NCBI RefSeq assembly: GCF_002979535.1
Contig: NZ_PCPB01000015.1
Coordinates: 1-64,000, forward strand
Length of the DNA stretch: 64,000 nucleotides
Reading direction: 5' to 3'
Origin: Brevundimonas sp. MYb52
GTDB lineage: Bacteria; Pseudomonadota; Alphaproteobacteria; Caulobacterales; Caulobacteraceae
Within the stretch, counting starts at the first letter, position 1. Every line of letters starts with the position of its first letter. The position numbers and the translations under genes were made by a program. Of the stretch, positions 10,491 through 19,832 are shown one piece after another. The notes under the pieces were generated by a model, which saw nothing but the letters and a program-made list of their open reading frames with translations, was not told the origin of the DNA and did not search any database.

Positions 10491-11636
10491 ATGACCCGTA
10501 CCGCCGCCAGTCTGATGATCGTCGCTCTTCTTGCCGGCTGCTCGACGCTACCGCGCGACGGGCCGTCCGGAGCCGCGGTCGTCAAGCACGCCAGCAACCC
10601 TGAACGTCAGGGCGACTACGCCATCGTGGACCTGGATTTCGCCACGAGCGAACGTCTGAAGGCCGCGCCCGCCCAGTCGTTCAGCACCCTGGCCCTGGCG
10701 TCCAGCGAAGCGCCGACCGACATCATCGGCGTCGGCGACACCCTGGTGGTCAGCATCTTCGAACCCAGCGGCTCCTTGTTCGGCGTCAGCGGGGGCAGCA
10801 GCATGCAGGGAGGAAACCAGTCTCTTCCTCCGCTGGTGGTGGACCGCAATGGCGCCATCCCCGTGCCGTTCGCCGGATCGGTCGCTGTCCAGGGCCTGAC
10901 GCCGGCCCAGGCGTCCGCCGCCGTCCGTCGCGCACTGATCGGCAAGGTCGGCAACCCCCAGGTCATCGTCACCACGGCTGGCAACACCTCCAACGCCGTC
11001 ACGGTGTTGGGCGAGGTGCGCAACCCCGGTCGCCAACCCCTTTCCGCCAATCACGATCGTATTCTTGACGTCATCGCAGCGGCCGGAGGCTCATCGCGGT
11101 CCGTCTATGACGTCAATGTCCGCATCCAGCGGGGCGGACAGACCTATACCGCCCCCATGTCGATCGTGACGACCGAGTTCAACGAGAACGTCCGTCTGCA
11201 GCGTGGTGATCAGATCAATCTGGTCTATCAACCCCGCCGCTTCAGTTCCTTCGGCGCCTTCAACGCTGTGCGACGTTCCGAACTGCCGGCCGGCCCCCTG
11301 ACCTTGGCCGAGGCGCTCAGCGGCGTCGGCGGCCTGGATTCCAACCTGGCCGACGCCAAGTCGGTCCTGGTTTTCCGTTTTGAGCGTCCCGAAGTGGCCC
11401 AGGCTCTCGGCATCCAGCAGACCGCCACGCCGCGCGGCGTGCCGGTGGTCTATCGCCTGAACCTCCGCGAAGGCTCGGGCTTCTTCATCGCCAGCAATTT
11501 CCAGATCGCGCCCGACGACATCATCTATGCGCCGCGCTCCGGCGCCGCCGAGGCGCGCAAGTTCTTCGAGTTCGTACAGAGCGTCACGCGCGTGATCTAT
11601 GATGTCTCGGTCACCAGCGCGATCAACGTCGATTAA
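10491..11636 (+). CDS. Wza/KpsD-type polysaccharide export lipoprotein
   Basis: This 381-aa protein begins with a lipoprotein signal peptide ending LLAGC (Cys17). A poly-export domain follows (about 75-165; DTLVVSIFEPSG, LPPLVVDRNGAIPVPFAG), then SLBB-like beta-grasp repeats (VTVLGEVRNPGRQPLSANH and a second unit near 235-330). Family members form the outer-membrane ring through which capsule or exopolysaccharide leaves the cell. No Wzc kinase or Wzx/Wzy gene is in the window, so the rest of the exporter is elsewhere. It follows the glycosyltransferase by 30 bases in the same direction. Confidence 0.92.
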   Translation: MTRTAASLMIVALLAGCSTLPRDGPSGAAVVKHASNPERQGDYAIVDLDFATSERLKAAPAQSFSTLALASSEAPTDIIGVGDTLVVSIFEPSGSLFGVSGGSSMQGGNQSLPPLVVDRNGAIPVPFAGSVAVQGLTPAQASAAVRRALIGKVGNPQVIVTTAGNTSNAVTVLGEVRNPGRQPLSANHDRILDVIAAAGGSSRSVYDVNVRIQRGGQTYTAPMSIVTTEFNENVRLQRGDQINLVYQPRRFSSFGAFNAVRRSELPAGPLTLAEALSGVGGLDSNLADAKSVLVFRFERPEVAQALGIQQTATPRGVPVVYRLNLREGSGFFIASNFQIAPDDIIYAPRSGAAEARKFFEFVQSVTRVIYDVSVTSAINVD

Positions 11637-11639
11637 ACC

Positions 11640-12161
11640 ATGTTTGGCCGCTTCGGACGTCGCCGCATCGAGCTTTCCGCAGAAGCCTCGACCAGCGAGC
11701 GGCCCGAGGCGGCCGATCCAACGGACGATCTGATCTCGCTGCTCCAAACCATCGAGGCGGCGGCGGCCCAGATCTATGAACGTCACGGCCTGCCCCAACG
11801 CCCCGGCCACTACCGGCGCCCCGCCGATGGCGGCGCCTGGCAGTTGCTGGGGGACGCCCTGACCCCGGCCGAGAAATGGACTCTGGTCGGCGCAGCCGAT
11901 GGCGAACGCTGGCGCTACGCCGCCTATGAGGCCTTGGGCGCGCATTCCGACATCCCCGCCGTACGTCAGGCCTCAGCGCTTCTGGCGGCCTGCCAAGGCC
12001 TGCGCCAACGCCTGGCCGACCGTGTCGTCATTTCACCCCAGGATCTGGCCGATTCCATCCGTCTGGGCGAGGCCTGGCGCCGTCTGGCCGAGGATGTCAG
12101 CTACGACCACCTCGGCCCTCTTCACTTCCTTCCGCCCGGCGAAGGCGAGCCTCAGGCCTGA
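11640..12161 (+). CDS. Uncharacterised protein of the polysaccharide export operon
   Basis: This 173-aa protein starts three bases after the export lipoprotein stop codon, without a clear ribosome-binding site, so it is probably translated by coupling. I do not recognise a family. After a basic N-terminus ([12 protein letters not shown]) it has an acidic linker and then a mostly helical body ([20 protein letters not shown], a [14 protein letters not shown] segment, [19 protein letters not shown]). There is no signal peptide, membrane helix or cysteine pair, so it should be cytoplasmic. Its stop overlaps the convergent luciferase-like gene by 10 bases. Operon position suggests a role in polysaccharide assembly or its control. 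Confidence 0.75.
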   Translation: MFGRFGRRRIELSAEASTSERPEAADPTDDLISLLQTIEAAAAQIYERHGLPQRPGHYRRPADGGAWQLLGDALTPAEKWTLVGAADGERWRYAAYEALGAHSDIPAVRQASALLAACQGLRQRLADRVVISPQDLADSIRLGEAWRRLAEDVSYDHLGPLHFLPPGEGEPQA

Positions 12162-13141
12162 CCGACCGCTTGAGCCAAAAGCTCAATTGAACGCACCCGC
12201 GCCGCCGGGTCCCAGATCTGGCTGGTGACCATCAGTTCGTCGGCGCCGGTCCGGGCGATGAAGGCCTCCGTCTGAGCGCGCACGGTCTCGGGCGAACCGA
12301 CAGCGGAACAGGCCAGGGCGGCGTCGATCATGCCGCGCGCGGCGCCGTCCAGACGCTCGTAATAGCCCTCGACCGGCGCCGGCAGCTTGCCTGGGTGTCC
12401 GGTTCTCAGGTTGACGAAGGCCTGCTGGACCGAGGTGAACAGCAGGCGCGCCGCCTCGTCCGTCTCAGCGGCGAAGGCGTTGTAGCCCAGCATGGCGTAG
12501 GGCTTGTCCAGATGCTCGGAGGGCCGGAAGGTCCGGCGATAGACGTCCAACGCCCGCATCATCTCGCCGGGCGCGAAATGGCTGGCGAAGGCGTAGGGCA
12601 GGCCCAGATGGGCCGCCAGTTGCGCCCCATAGGTCGAGGACCCCAGAATCCAGATCGGCACGGCCTGGCCCTCGCCGGGATTGGCGATGATGCGCTGATC
12701 GGGGCCGGCCGGTGCGAACCACTGCATCAGTTCCATCACGTCCTGCGGGAAGGCGTCCACGTCGCCTTGCAGCGTGCGGCGCAGGGCCCGCGCCGTCGCC
12801 TGATCCGAGCCGGGCGCCCGGCCCAGGCCCAGGTCGATACGGCCGGGATGCAGGGCGTTCAAGGTGCCGAACTGCTCGGCGATCACCAGGGGGGCGTGGT
12901 TGGGCAGCATGACGCCGCCCGCGCCGACGCGGATGGTCTTGGTCGCCGCCGCCACCGCGCCGATGACGACCGAGGTCGCAGCGCTGGCGATGCCCGGCAT
13001 GTTGTGATGCTCGGCCAGCCAGAAGCGCTTGTAGCCCAGCCGCTCGGCGTGGCGGGCCAGGTCGAGGGTGTTTGCCAGCGACTGCGAGACATCCGAGCCT
13101 TCCGGCACCGGGGCGAGGTCGAGAATTGAAAGCGGGATCAT
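12152..13141 (-). CDS. LLM-class flavin-dependent oxidoreductase
   Basis: This 329-aa TIM-barrel protein belongs to the bacterial-luciferase-like superfamily. It shows [20 protein letters not shown] near the N-terminus, [28 protein letters not shown] and the C-terminal [12 protein letters not shown] segment. These match the YhbW-type group that uses reduced FMN from a partner flavin reductase. The natural substrate is unknown for most members and cannot be inferred here. The gene stands between the polysaccharide operon, which it meets tail to tail, and a DUF3617 lipoprotein, with no obvious functional partner. Confidence 0.9.
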   Translation of the reverse strand: MIPLSILDLAPVPEGSDVSQSLANTLDLARHAERLGYKRFWLAEHHNMPGIASAATSVVIGAVAAATKTIRVGAGGVMLPNHAPLVIAEQFGTLNALHPGRIDLGLGRAPGSDQATARALRRTLQGDVDAFPQDVMELMQWFAPAGPDQRIIANPGEGQAVPIWILGSSTYGAQLAAHLGLPYAFASHFAPGEMMRALDVYRRTFRPSEHLDKPYAMLGYNAFAAETDEAARLLFTSVQQAFVNLRTGHPGKLPAPVEGYYERLDGAARGMIDAALACSAVGSPETVRAQTEAFIARTGADELMVTSQIWDPAARVRSIELLAQAVGQA

Positions 13142-13201
13142 CCGACCGATATGGGGCCGCTTTTCAGCGGCGCCATACCGGCCGAAACGATAGCGGCGTT
13201 C

Positions 13202-13708
13202 TCAGGTCGCCGGGCAGTCGCCGATGCGCTCGGCCGTCATGGTCATCTTGGTCTGGGCCATCTGCGGCGTGGGCGGCGGGGTCAGCTTGGTGGTCACCTC
13301 GGTGACGTAGCGGCTGTTGAAGTCCCCGGTCACGCGAATGGTCGAGTCCATCTTCATATTGCCCGGCAGGGTGCATGTTGTGGCGGCGACCATGGCGTCG
13401 CCCTGACGAGCGAAGGCCTGGGTGGTGCAGTCGGCGCCCGCCTGCTGCGTGTTCGCCGGCGGCTCCAGCTTGGCCTCGGTGACGCAGACCTCCTGCGTGG
13501 GGATGGCGGCGCCGCCGGGTGCCCCTTCCATGGCGGTCGTGACCCGCCACAGGCCGGGCCGGGGCGCGTCCAGCGCGGCCTCGACCGAAGTGGGGACGTT
13601 CTTGGCCCCCTCGCCCCCGGCCGCTTCGGTCTTGCTGTTATTGTTTCCGCAGGCCGACAGACCCAGCAGGCAGGCGACGGCGACGCCGCCGATCATGACT
13701 GAACGCAT
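13202..13708 (-). CDS. DUF3617-type lipoprotein
   Basis: The 168-aa product starts MRSVMIGGVAVACLLGLSAC, a lipoprotein signal peptide with Cys20. A low-complexity linker follows, then a domain opening with the RPGLWRVTTAMEG segment typical of DUF3617. Further on it has paired cysteines (VCVTEAKL, DCTTQAF, TTCTLPGN, GDCPAT) that could form disulfides in the periplasm. The start at 13708 has a GGGGAG site, and the signal peptide makes it more credible than the longer upstream frame. DUF3617 has no established biochemical function. Confidence 0.8.
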   Translation of the reverse strand: MRSVMIGGVAVACLLGLSACGNNNSKTEAAGGEGAKNVPTSVEAALDAPRPGLWRVTTAMEGAPGGAAIPTQEVCVTEAKLEPPANTQQAGADCTTQAFARQGDAMVAATTCTLPGNMKMDSTIRVTGDFNSRYVTEVTTKLTPPPTPQMAQTKMTMTAERIGDCPAT

Positions 13709-13741
13709 GGAGCGCTCCCCTCTCGTTGAAACCGAGGGGTC

Positions 13742-13781
13742 AACGCCGCTCAAGCGTTGCGGTTCACCCGCGCGCGGCGTT
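13742..13781. repeat. Degenerate palindromic element after engB
   Basis: AACGCCGC at 13742 and GCGGCGTT ending at 13781 form an 8-base stem enclosing CTCAAGCG and a GC-rich core. It resembles a diverged member of the CTCAAG...TTAG repeat family, and its inner end touches the engB stop codon. It could also act as a weak terminator for the rpmH-engB operon. Confidence 0.35.
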
Positions 13782-14452
13782 TAGGCTAGGTCGACGCCCG
13801 TGGTGCGCATGATCTCGGCGCGCAGTTCAGGAATGCCGAAGCCCTTTTCCGATGAGGTGACCAGCACCGCCGGATAGGCGGCTGGACGCTTGGAGATGGC
13901 CTTCAGCGTCGCCGCCTGGACCTTCTCAGCCTCGCCCTTCTTCAGCTTGTCGGCCTTGGTCAGGACGATCTGATAGCTGACGGCGGCCAGGTCCAGGGCG
14001 TCCAGAGCCTCGTCGTCGACCTTCTTGAGGCCATGACGGGCGTCGATCAGCAGATAGACCCGTTTCAGCGTCACCCGGCCGCGCAGATAGTCGCGGCCCA
14101 GGTCCTGGAACTTCTTGACCGTGGTCTTGGACGCCTTGGCCCAACCGTAGCCGGGCAGGTCGACCAGGCGCAGCCGACCGTCAAGATCGAAGAAGTTGAC
14201 CTCGCGCGTGCGGCCCGGCTCGTTCGAGGCCCGCGCCAGCTTGTGCATCCCAACCAGGGCGTTGATCAGGCTGGACTTGCCGACATTCGAGCGGCCCGCG
14301 AACGAGATTTCCGGCAGGTCGGGATCGGGCAACTGCTCGATCTTGGCGCAGCCCAGGACGAAGGTCGCCGGGCGCGAAAACAGCACACGCGCCGCCTCGA
14401 TCTCGGCGTCCGAATATTCTCCAACCTTGGGCTCGTCCGACGGTTGATCCAA
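13781..14452 (-). CDS. engB: Ribosome-biogenesis GTPase YihA/YsxC
   Basis: This 223-aa TRAFAC GTPase contains all nucleotide-binding motifs: G1 [20 protein letters not shown] (G2 region), G3 [10 protein letters not shown]4 TKADK and G5 TSSEKG. It assists late assembly of the large ribosomal subunit. I place the start at TTG 14452, eight bases after an AGG site and just after the yidC stop. No in-frame ATG fits, and a start further upstream would lie inside yidC. It closes the rpmH-rnpA-yidC-engB operon. Confidence 0.93.
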   Translation of the reverse strand: MDQPSDEPKVGEYSDAEIEAARVLFSRPATFVLGCAKIEQLPDPDLPEISFAGRSNVGKSSLINALVGMHKLARASNEPGRTREVNFFDLDGRLRLVDLPGYGWAKASKTTVKKFQDLGRDYLRGRVTLKRVYLLIDARHGLKKVDDEALDALDLAAVSYQIVLTKADKLKKGEAEKVQAATLKAISKRPAAYPAVLVTSSEKGFGIPELRAEIMRTTGVDLA

Positions 14453-14456
14453 AGGG

Positions 14457-16253
14457 TCAGGCCTTTTTGAAGCGAGCGAAGAAGGTGTCGATCGGGTTCT
14501 CGGCCTTGAAGCGGTGCATGATGACATACTGCTGCGCGATCGAGAGGATGTTGTTCCAGGCCCAGTAGATCAGCAGGCCGGCCGCGAACGGGGCCATGAT
14601 GAAGGTGAAGATGAAGGGCAGGAAGGCGAAGATCTGACGCTGCATCGGGTCCTGGGCCGGCGGGTTCATCGACTGCTGCAGCCACATGGTCAGACCATAG
14701 ACGATCGGCAGGACGCCGAGGTGCAGCGGGCCGTTCAGCAGGCTGCCGACCAGCGGCAGGGTCGCCGGGTCCCACGGAATGGCGCCGAACAGGTTCCAGA
14801 TCGTCGACGGATCGCGCGCCGACAGGTCGCGAATCCAGCCGAAGAAGGGCGCGTGGCGCATTTCGATGGTGACGAACAGCACCTTGTAGAGGGCGTAGAA
14901 GACCGGAATCTGCACGACGATGGGCAGGCAGCCCGCCAGCGGATTGATCTTCTCCCGCTGATACAGGGCCATCGTCTCCTGCTGCTGCTTCTGCGGGTCG
15001 TCCTTAAATTTCTTTTTGATCTCCTCCATCTTGGGCTGGAGGGTCCGCATCTTGGACAGGCTCTCGTAGGACTTGTTGGCCAGCGGGAACATGATCAGCT
15101 TGACCACGACGGTCAGGGCCAGGATGGCCAGGCCGAAGTTGCCCAGAACGCCATAGAAGAATTCCACGATCATGAAGATCGGGCGCGTCAGGAAGAAGAG
15201 GTGGCCCCAGTCGATGGCGTAGACGAAGCGCGGCAGGTCCAGGCTCTTTTCATAGCCGGCCAGGATTTCGTTGCGCTTGGCGCCGGCGAACAGACGCTGG
15301 GTCTCTTCGATCTGGCGACCCGGCTGGATGGTGCGGGTCGCGCCCAGCATGGCGGCTTCGTGCACGTTCAGACCGTCGGGATCGCGAACGGCGAAGCGGC
15401 CCTCGATGGCTTCCTTCTGGTCCGGGATGAGGGCGGCCATCCAGTATTTGTCGGTGATGCCCAGCCAGCCGCCGGTCGACTGATTTTCAATGCGCGGCTT
15501 CTTGGCCCAGTCCTTGTACTTGACCTGTTCCGTGGTGAACTTGCCGTTGGCGCCGAAGGTGCCGATGGCGCCTTCGTGCAGGATCATCTGCTTGCCCAGA
15601 TCGGTCGGCACGCCCTGGCGCTCGACGCGGCCATAGGGGGCGATAGTGATCGGCTGGCCGCTCAGGTTGGCGACGGTGTCGGTGACGGTGAAGACATACT
15701 GGGCGTCGATGGCGATGACGCGCGTGAAGCGCAGGCCGGCGCCATTGTCCCAGGTCAGCTCGACCGGGGTGGTCGGGGTCAGGCTTGCGCCCTTGGTCAG
15801 GCTCCAGACCGTGTTCGGGCCGGGAACGCCGCCGGGGACATTGGGGCCGCTCCAGCCGAACTGGGCGAAGTAGGCGTGCTCCATGCCCTGCGGACGGAAC
15901 AGCTCGACCGGCGGAGAATTCTTGTCGAGCGTCTCTTTGTAGTCGGTCAGGTAGAGGTCATCGATGCGCGCGCCCTGCAGCGACAGCGAGCCCTTCAGGG
16001 TGGCGGTCTGGATCGGCACGCGGGCCGCCGTGCCCAGGGCCTGAGCGCGGTCAGAGACAAAGGCGGCCGGAGCGGCGGAGCCCGAAGTCAGACCGGCGTC
16101 GGTCGCCGTGGCGGCTTTCGCCTCGGCCGCAGCGACCTGTTGCTGGCGGCGCATCTCGGCCTGCGGGCGCATCACCATGAAGTAGTACACGCCCATGATC
16201 AGGGCCGCGCACACGAAGAAGATGATGGTGTTGCGCGAATTCTCGTTCTGCAT
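14457..16253 (-). CDS. yidC: Membrane protein insertase YidC
   Basis: The 598-aa protein has the full Gram-negative layout. An N-terminal anchor helix (about 9-27, [18 protein letters not shown]) is followed by a large periplasmic beta-domain (about 60-350), then the conserved insertase core with five membrane segments ([60 protein letters not shown]). It inserts proteins into the inner membrane alone or with SecYEG. It begins 5 bases after rnpA ends. The yidD gene that often lies between rnpA and yidC is not present here. Confidence 0.97.
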   Translation of the reverse strand: MQNENSRNTIIFFVCAALIMGVYYFMVMRPQAEMRRQQQVAAAEAKAATATDAGLTSGSAAPAAFVSDRAQALGTAARVPIQTATLKGSLSLQGARIDDLYLTDYKETLDKNSPPVELFRPQGMEHAYFAQFGWSGPNVPGGVPGPNTVWSLTKGASLTPTTPVELTWDNGAGLRFTRVIAIDAQYVFTVTDTVANLSGQPITIAPYGRVERQGVPTDLGKQMILHEGAIGTFGANGKFTTEQVKYKDWAKKPRIENQSTGGWLGITDKYWMAALIPDQKEAIEGRFAVRDPDGLNVHEAAMLGATRTIQPGRQIEETQRLFAGAKRNEILAGYEKSLDLPRFVYAIDWGHLFFLTRPIFMIVEFFYGVLGNFGLAILALTVVVKLIMFPLANKSYESLSKMRTLQPKMEEIKKKFKDDPQKQQQETMALYQREKINPLAGCLPIVVQIPVFYALYKVLFVTIEMRHAPFFGWIRDLSARDPSTIWNLFGAIPWDPATLPLVGSLLNGPLHLGVLPIVYGLTMWLQQSMNPPAQDPMQRQIFAFLPFIFTFIMAPFAAGLLIYWAWNNILSIAQQYVIMHRFKAENPIDTFFARFKKA

Positions 16254-16258
16254 CGGGG

Positions 16259-16687
16259 TCAGCGGTCCTGGCCGGAGGGGCGCGAATCGTCAGAGGCGCG
16301 GGCGGGCGATTTCGCCGCATCTCCCATATCGGGAGCCGCACGCGGGGTTGCGAGCCTTGTAAGGGCCGATTTCACATCGTCAAGCAAACGGTCCCAGTCG
16401 CGGTCCGCCGTGCCCATGCGGGCGATGAACACATAGTCGCAGCCCGGACGCCCGTGCAGGGGCGCCAGCAGGCGTGCGGCCTCGCGCAGGCGGCGTTTGC
16501 AGCGGTTGCGCACCACGGCTCCGCCCACCTTGCGGGTGGCGGTGAATCCCAGGCGGATCGCGGTCTGTCCGTCCTGACGGTCCAGTTGCTGGACCACCAC
16601 GGCGCCGCGGGCCTGAGAAACACCTTTGGCGGCCGCCAGAAACTGGGGCCGCCGTGTCAGGCGATCGATTTTCATCGGATCGGTCAT
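16259..16687 (-). CDS. rnpA: Ribonuclease P protein component
   Basis: The 142-aa protein contains the RNR signature ([20 protein letters not shown]) that binds RNase P RNA, plus the N-terminal [14 protein letters not shown] and the [11 protein letters not shown] strand. It helps the catalytic RNA mature tRNA 5' ends. The C-terminus is about 25 residues longer than usual and rich in Ala, Arg, Asp and Ser, probably disordered. Two ATGs are possible, 16687 and 16675. The first has an AGGGCGGG stretch upstream and is used here. Confidence 0.93.
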   Translation of the reverse strand: MTDPMKIDRLTRRPQFLAAAKGVSQARGAVVVQQLDRQDGQTAIRLGFTATRKVGGAVVRNRCKRRLREAARLLAPLHGRPGCDYVFIARMGTADRDWDRLLDDVKSALTRLATPRAAPDMGDAAKSPARASDDSRPSGQDR

Positions 16688-16720
16688 GCGCCCGCCCTGA
16701 AGGGTAATGGGCGCGTGACG

Positions 16721-16855
16721 TTAGGCCGTCAGGCGCTTGCGGCCTTTTGCGCGGCGACGCGCAACAATCTTTTGACCGTTCTTGGTGGCCATCCGCGAAC
16801 GGAAGCCGTGACGGCGCTTGCGCACGAGTCGCGACGGCTGATAGGTCCGCTTCAC
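16721..16855 (-). CDS. rpmH: 50S ribosomal protein L34 (GTG start)
   Basis: The 44-aa protein has the nearly invariant L34 sequence ([17 protein letters not shown], then [14 protein letters not shown], ending GRKRLTA). The initiation codon is GTG at 16855, with a TGGAGC ribosome-binding site 5 bases upstream; the longer open frame is an artefact of the open leader. It is the first gene of the rpmH-rnpA-yidC-engB operon, and the promoter should lie in the 167 bases shared with the divergent TVP38 gene. Confidence 0.97.
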   Translation of the reverse strand: MKRTYQPSRLVRKRRHGFRSRMATKNGQKIVARRRAKGRKRLTA

Positions 16856-17022
16856 GTTCGGCTCCAGGGCTACAGGGTTGCACAACGGACAACAGTCATC
16901 CGCTGCAGGAGGCGGGCGTATAAGCGGCGACGACGGACGAGTCAACGCCGACAAGCAATCTGAAACCCGCAAGGCCCCTGAAACCGCTAGAGAAGCGGAG
17001 CCGCGTCGGTTACGGAGCAGGG

Positions 17023-17751
17023 ATGAACCGGGTCAAACGATTTCTGCCCCTCGCCGTCCTGCTGGCGGCGATCGCCCTGATCTTCGGCATGGGCTGGAAC
17101 CGCTACCTTTCGCTGGACACCCTGCGCGAGCATGGCGCGGCGTTTCAGACCCTGGCGGACGAGCACTATATCCTGACGCTGCTGGCCCTGATGCTGGTCT
17201 TCGCCCTGCTGACCGCCAGCGTCGTGCCGGGCGTGGTCTTCATCACTGTGACGGCGGGTTATCTGTTTGGTCCCTGGGTCGGTGGCGTGGCCACGGCCTT
17301 CGCCGCCACTATCGGCGCCCTGGCCGTCTATTATGTGGGGCGCACGGCGCTGGGCGAATCCCTGCGCCGCCGCGCGGCCCAGGATACGGGCCTGCTGAAG
17401 AAGGTCTGCGAGGGGGTGGACAAAAACACCTTCTGGTATGTGCTGGTGGCGCGCCTTGTCGTGTCTGTGCCCTTCCACCTGATCAATGTGGCGGCGGGGG
17501 TCATGGCGGCCCCCCTGCGGCCCTATATGATCGCCACCTTCATCGGCCTGCTGCCGGCTCACATCATCTATTGCTGGATCGGCGCCGGGCTGAACGACAT
17601 CCTGGTCGATGATCCCAATCCGAATCTGCAGAGCCTGTTCGCCGAATTCATGTGGCCGCTGCTCGGCGTGGCCTTCCTGTCGATGCTGCTGCCCCTGACG
17701 CTCAAATTAGTGCAGAAATGGCGGGCTCGGCACGGCATGGACGCCGCATGA
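17023..17751 (+). CDS. TVP38/TMEM64-family membrane protein
   Basis: This 242-aa inner-membrane protein has about six hydrophobic segments (residues 8-22, 50-75, 78-105, 140-165, 170-190, 210-230). The central DedA/VTT-like signature reads [22 protein letters not shown], followed by [18 protein letters not shown]. Relatives of this VTT fold are proposed lipid scramblases or membrane-homeostasis factors. Its stop overlaps the start of a histidine kinase (ATGA), so the two are co-translated and may act in one envelope pathway. The transported or sensed molecule is unknown. Confidence 0.87.
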   Translation: MNRVKRFLPLAVLLAAIALIFGMGWNRYLSLDTLREHGAAFQTLADEHYILTLLALMLVFALLTASVVPGVVFITVTAGYLFGPWVGGVATAFAATIGALAVYYVGRTALGESLRRRAAQDTGLLKKVCEGVDKNTFWYVLVARLVVSVPFHLINVAAGVMAAPLRPYMIATFIGLLPAHIIYCWIGAGLNDILVDDPNPNLQSLFAEFMWPLLGVAFLSMLLPLTLKLVQKWRARHGMDAA

Positions 17752-19244
17752 CGGAACGGAACGCCATCGACACCAGACCGCCCACACGCCCCCGCGACGC
17801 GACGGGCCTGACCGCGCGCCTGGCGGCTGTTCGTCTCCCGGATGTCTGGCGTGAGCGCTTGACGCCGCGCGCCCCCGACGGCCTGTCCAGCCGCCTGTTG
17901 CTGCTGACCGTGGCCTTCACCCTGGCGGTCGCCGCCCTGATCATCGTGCCCAGCGCCGCCTCCTTCCAGGAGCGCTGGCTGATGGACCGGCTGCAGGGCG
18001 CCGAACTGGCCTCAGTCGGGGTCGAGGCCCTGCCCTATTCCGCCGTCGAGGATTCCACTGCGGAACAGTTGCTCAGTATCGGCGGCGTCCAGTCCGTCGT
18101 CGTCGGCGAACAAGGCGTGCGCCGCCTGCTGCTGCAGGCCCCCAACCTGCCGCGCGCGCCCGAACTGATCGACCTGCGCCAGCGCAACGTCGGCGCCCGG
18201 CTGCTTGACCCGTGGAAGACCCTGTTCGGCCACCCGGATCGTTCGCTGCGGGTTCAGGCCAAGCCGCGCTATCGCTCGGGCGACTTCATCGAGATCCTGG
18301 CCCCGGCCCAGCCGCTCAAGCTCGAACTGAAAAGCTTCCTGCTGAACAGCCTGACCATGTCGCTGCTGATCGCCGTGGTCGCGGGGGCCTTGCTCTACGC
18401 CTCCCTGTCCTTCCTAGTGCTGGCGCCGTTGCGCCGGGTGACCCGCGCCATCGAGCGCTTCGCCGCCGACCCGGAAAGCCCCGGCGAGCCCCCGTCCGAC
18501 CGTCACGACGAGATCGGCCGGGTCGAGCGCGAACTGGCGCGGATGCAGGAGGAGGTGCGCCAGTCCCTGCGCTCGCGCGCCCGTCTGGTGGCCCTGGGCG
18601 AGGCCGTGGCCAAGATCAACCACGACCTGCGCAACATGCTGACCTCGGCCCAGATGGCGTCCGAGCGCCTGTCCAGTTCCTCCGACCCCCTGGTGGCCAA
18701 GGCCTTGCCCCGGCTGGAGCGCGCCCTAGGCCGCGCCGCCGCCCTGGCCCGCAACGTGCTGGAATACGGCAAGTCCGAAGAGGCCGCGCCGCAACTGCAG
18801 AAGATGCTGCTGGCCCGCGTCGTCGCCATCGCCGCCGAGGACGCCGGACTGGAAGACGATGGCGTGCGCCTGATCCGCGACCTGCCCGCCCGCTTCACCG
18901 TCAACGCCGACAGCGACCAACTTCACCGGATCCTGGTCAACCTGATGCGCAACGCCCGTCAGGCCATCGAGAGCGATCCCGCGCGCGAAAAGAAGGGCCG
19001 GATCACCGTCCGCGCCGAGACCCGCGACGGCGTCGTGGCGCTGTGCATCACCGACGACGGTCCGGGCATCCCCGAGCGCCTGGCCGGACGGCTGTTCGAG
19101 CCCTTCGTCAGCGGCCGCGCCTCCGAAGGCACCGGCCTGGGCCTGACCATTTCGCGCGAGCTGGCGGCCAATCACGGCGGCGAGTTGCGCCTGCTGGGCA
19201 CCGGGCCGGAGGGCACCACTTTCGAGTTGCGCCTGCCGGCCTGA
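17748..19244 (+). CDS. Membrane sensor histidine kinase (orphan)
   Basis: The 498-aa kinase has two membrane helices (about 48-70 and 204-226) bracketing a periplasmic sensor of about 130 residues, and then a HAMP linker (227-275). The phosphorylatable His292 is in KINHDLRNML. The ATPase domain has N box NLMRNARQAI, G1 DDGPGIPERL and G2 GTGLGLTIS. Its start overlaps the TVP38 stop. No response regulator is adjacent, so its partner is encoded elsewhere. The HDLRN box resembles kinases of the NtrY/PAS-like HATPase group, but the signal cannot be predicted. Confidence 0.92.
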   Translation: MTERNAIDTRPPTRPRDATGLTARLAAVRLPDVWRERLTPRAPDGLSSRLLLLTVAFTLAVAALIIVPSAASFQERWLMDRLQGAELASVGVEALPYSAVEDSTAEQLLSIGGVQSVVVGEQGVRRLLLQAPNLPRAPELIDLRQRNVGARLLDPWKTLFGHPDRSLRVQAKPRYRSGDFIEILAPAQPLKLELKSFLLNSLTMSLLIAVVAGALLYASLSFLVLAPLRRVTRAIERFAADPESPGEPPSDRHDEIGRVERELARMQEEVRQSLRSRARLVALGEAVAKINHDLRNMLTSAQMASERLSSSSDPLVAKALPRLERALGRAAALARNVLEYGKSEEAAPQLQKMLLARVVAIAAEDAGLEDDGVRLIRDLPARFTVNADSDQLHRILVNLMRNARQAIESDPAREKKGRITVRAETRDGVVALCITDDGPGIPERLAGRLFEPFVSGRASEGTGLGLTISRELAANHGGELRLLGTGPEGTTFELRLPA

Positions 19245-19339
19245 GCGCCGCAGCCATTTCCCCACCCGGACGTTGTTTCGGTCTAGGCTGGAAAGGCCAA
19301 GCTTCGATCCGGCCTCATTTGTTCGCCAAGGACAGACCC

Positions 19340-19831
19340 ATGACCCATGCCCCGCACCGCACCGTCCTGCTCGCGGTCGCCCTTAGCACCGCCCTGAGCG
19401 CCCTCCTGACGGCGCCGAGCCTGGCCCAGACCCCGAAGCCCGCCAAGCCGGCACAGGCGGCCCCTAGCGACCCGGTGGCCGACCTGCTGCGCAGCCAGGG
19501 CGAGCGCTATCGCCGCGCCCCGGATTCGGCCCAGGACCCCGACGAACTACGCCGCACGCAGGCGCTGAACGACGAAATCACGGCTCAGAACGACCTGGCC
19601 GAGAACGAGGACCGCGCCAACGCCGCCATCCACGCCAAGGCGCAAGCCCAGTATCAGGCGGAACTGGAGGCGGCCGAGATCGAACGCCAGCGTCACGAGG
19701 CGGACGTGAAGACTGCGGCCCAGGCCCAGGTCGACTACGAACGGCAAATGGCGGACTGGCGCGCCACCGTCGCCGCCTGCGAGCGGGGCGACCGCGCACG
19801 TTGCGACGCCGGTCGCCAGAACCCGAACTGA
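19340..19831 (+). CDS. Secreted coiled-coil protein of unknown function
   Basis: The 163-aa product has an N-terminal signal peptide (AVALSTALSALLTAPSLAQ, cleaved after about residue 30) and an Ala/Pro/Lys-rich linker. A charged alpha-helical stretch at about 65-140 is rich in Ala, Gln and Glu (ANAAIHAKAQAQYQAELEAA) and is likely a coiled coil. A short tail has two cysteines (VAACERGDRARCDAG). An AGGA site precedes the ATG at 19340. I do not recognise a family. It is probably periplasmic, follows the histidine kinase by 95 bases, and is convergent with the Idh/MocA gene. Confidence 0.75.
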   Translation: MTHAPHRTVLLAVALSTALSALLTAPSLAQTPKPAKPAQAAPSDPVADLLRSQGERYRRAPDSAQDPDELRRTQALNDEITAQNDLAENEDRANAAIHAKAQAQYQAELEAAEIERQRHEADVKTAAQAQVDYERQMADWRATVAACERGDRARCDAGRQNPN

Positions 19832-19832
19832 A

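Noticed and set aside
14514..16436. 640-residue frame antisense to yidC
   Set aside because: Gln/Gly/Asp-rich composition typical of an antisense shadow; yidC on the other strand is unmistakable.
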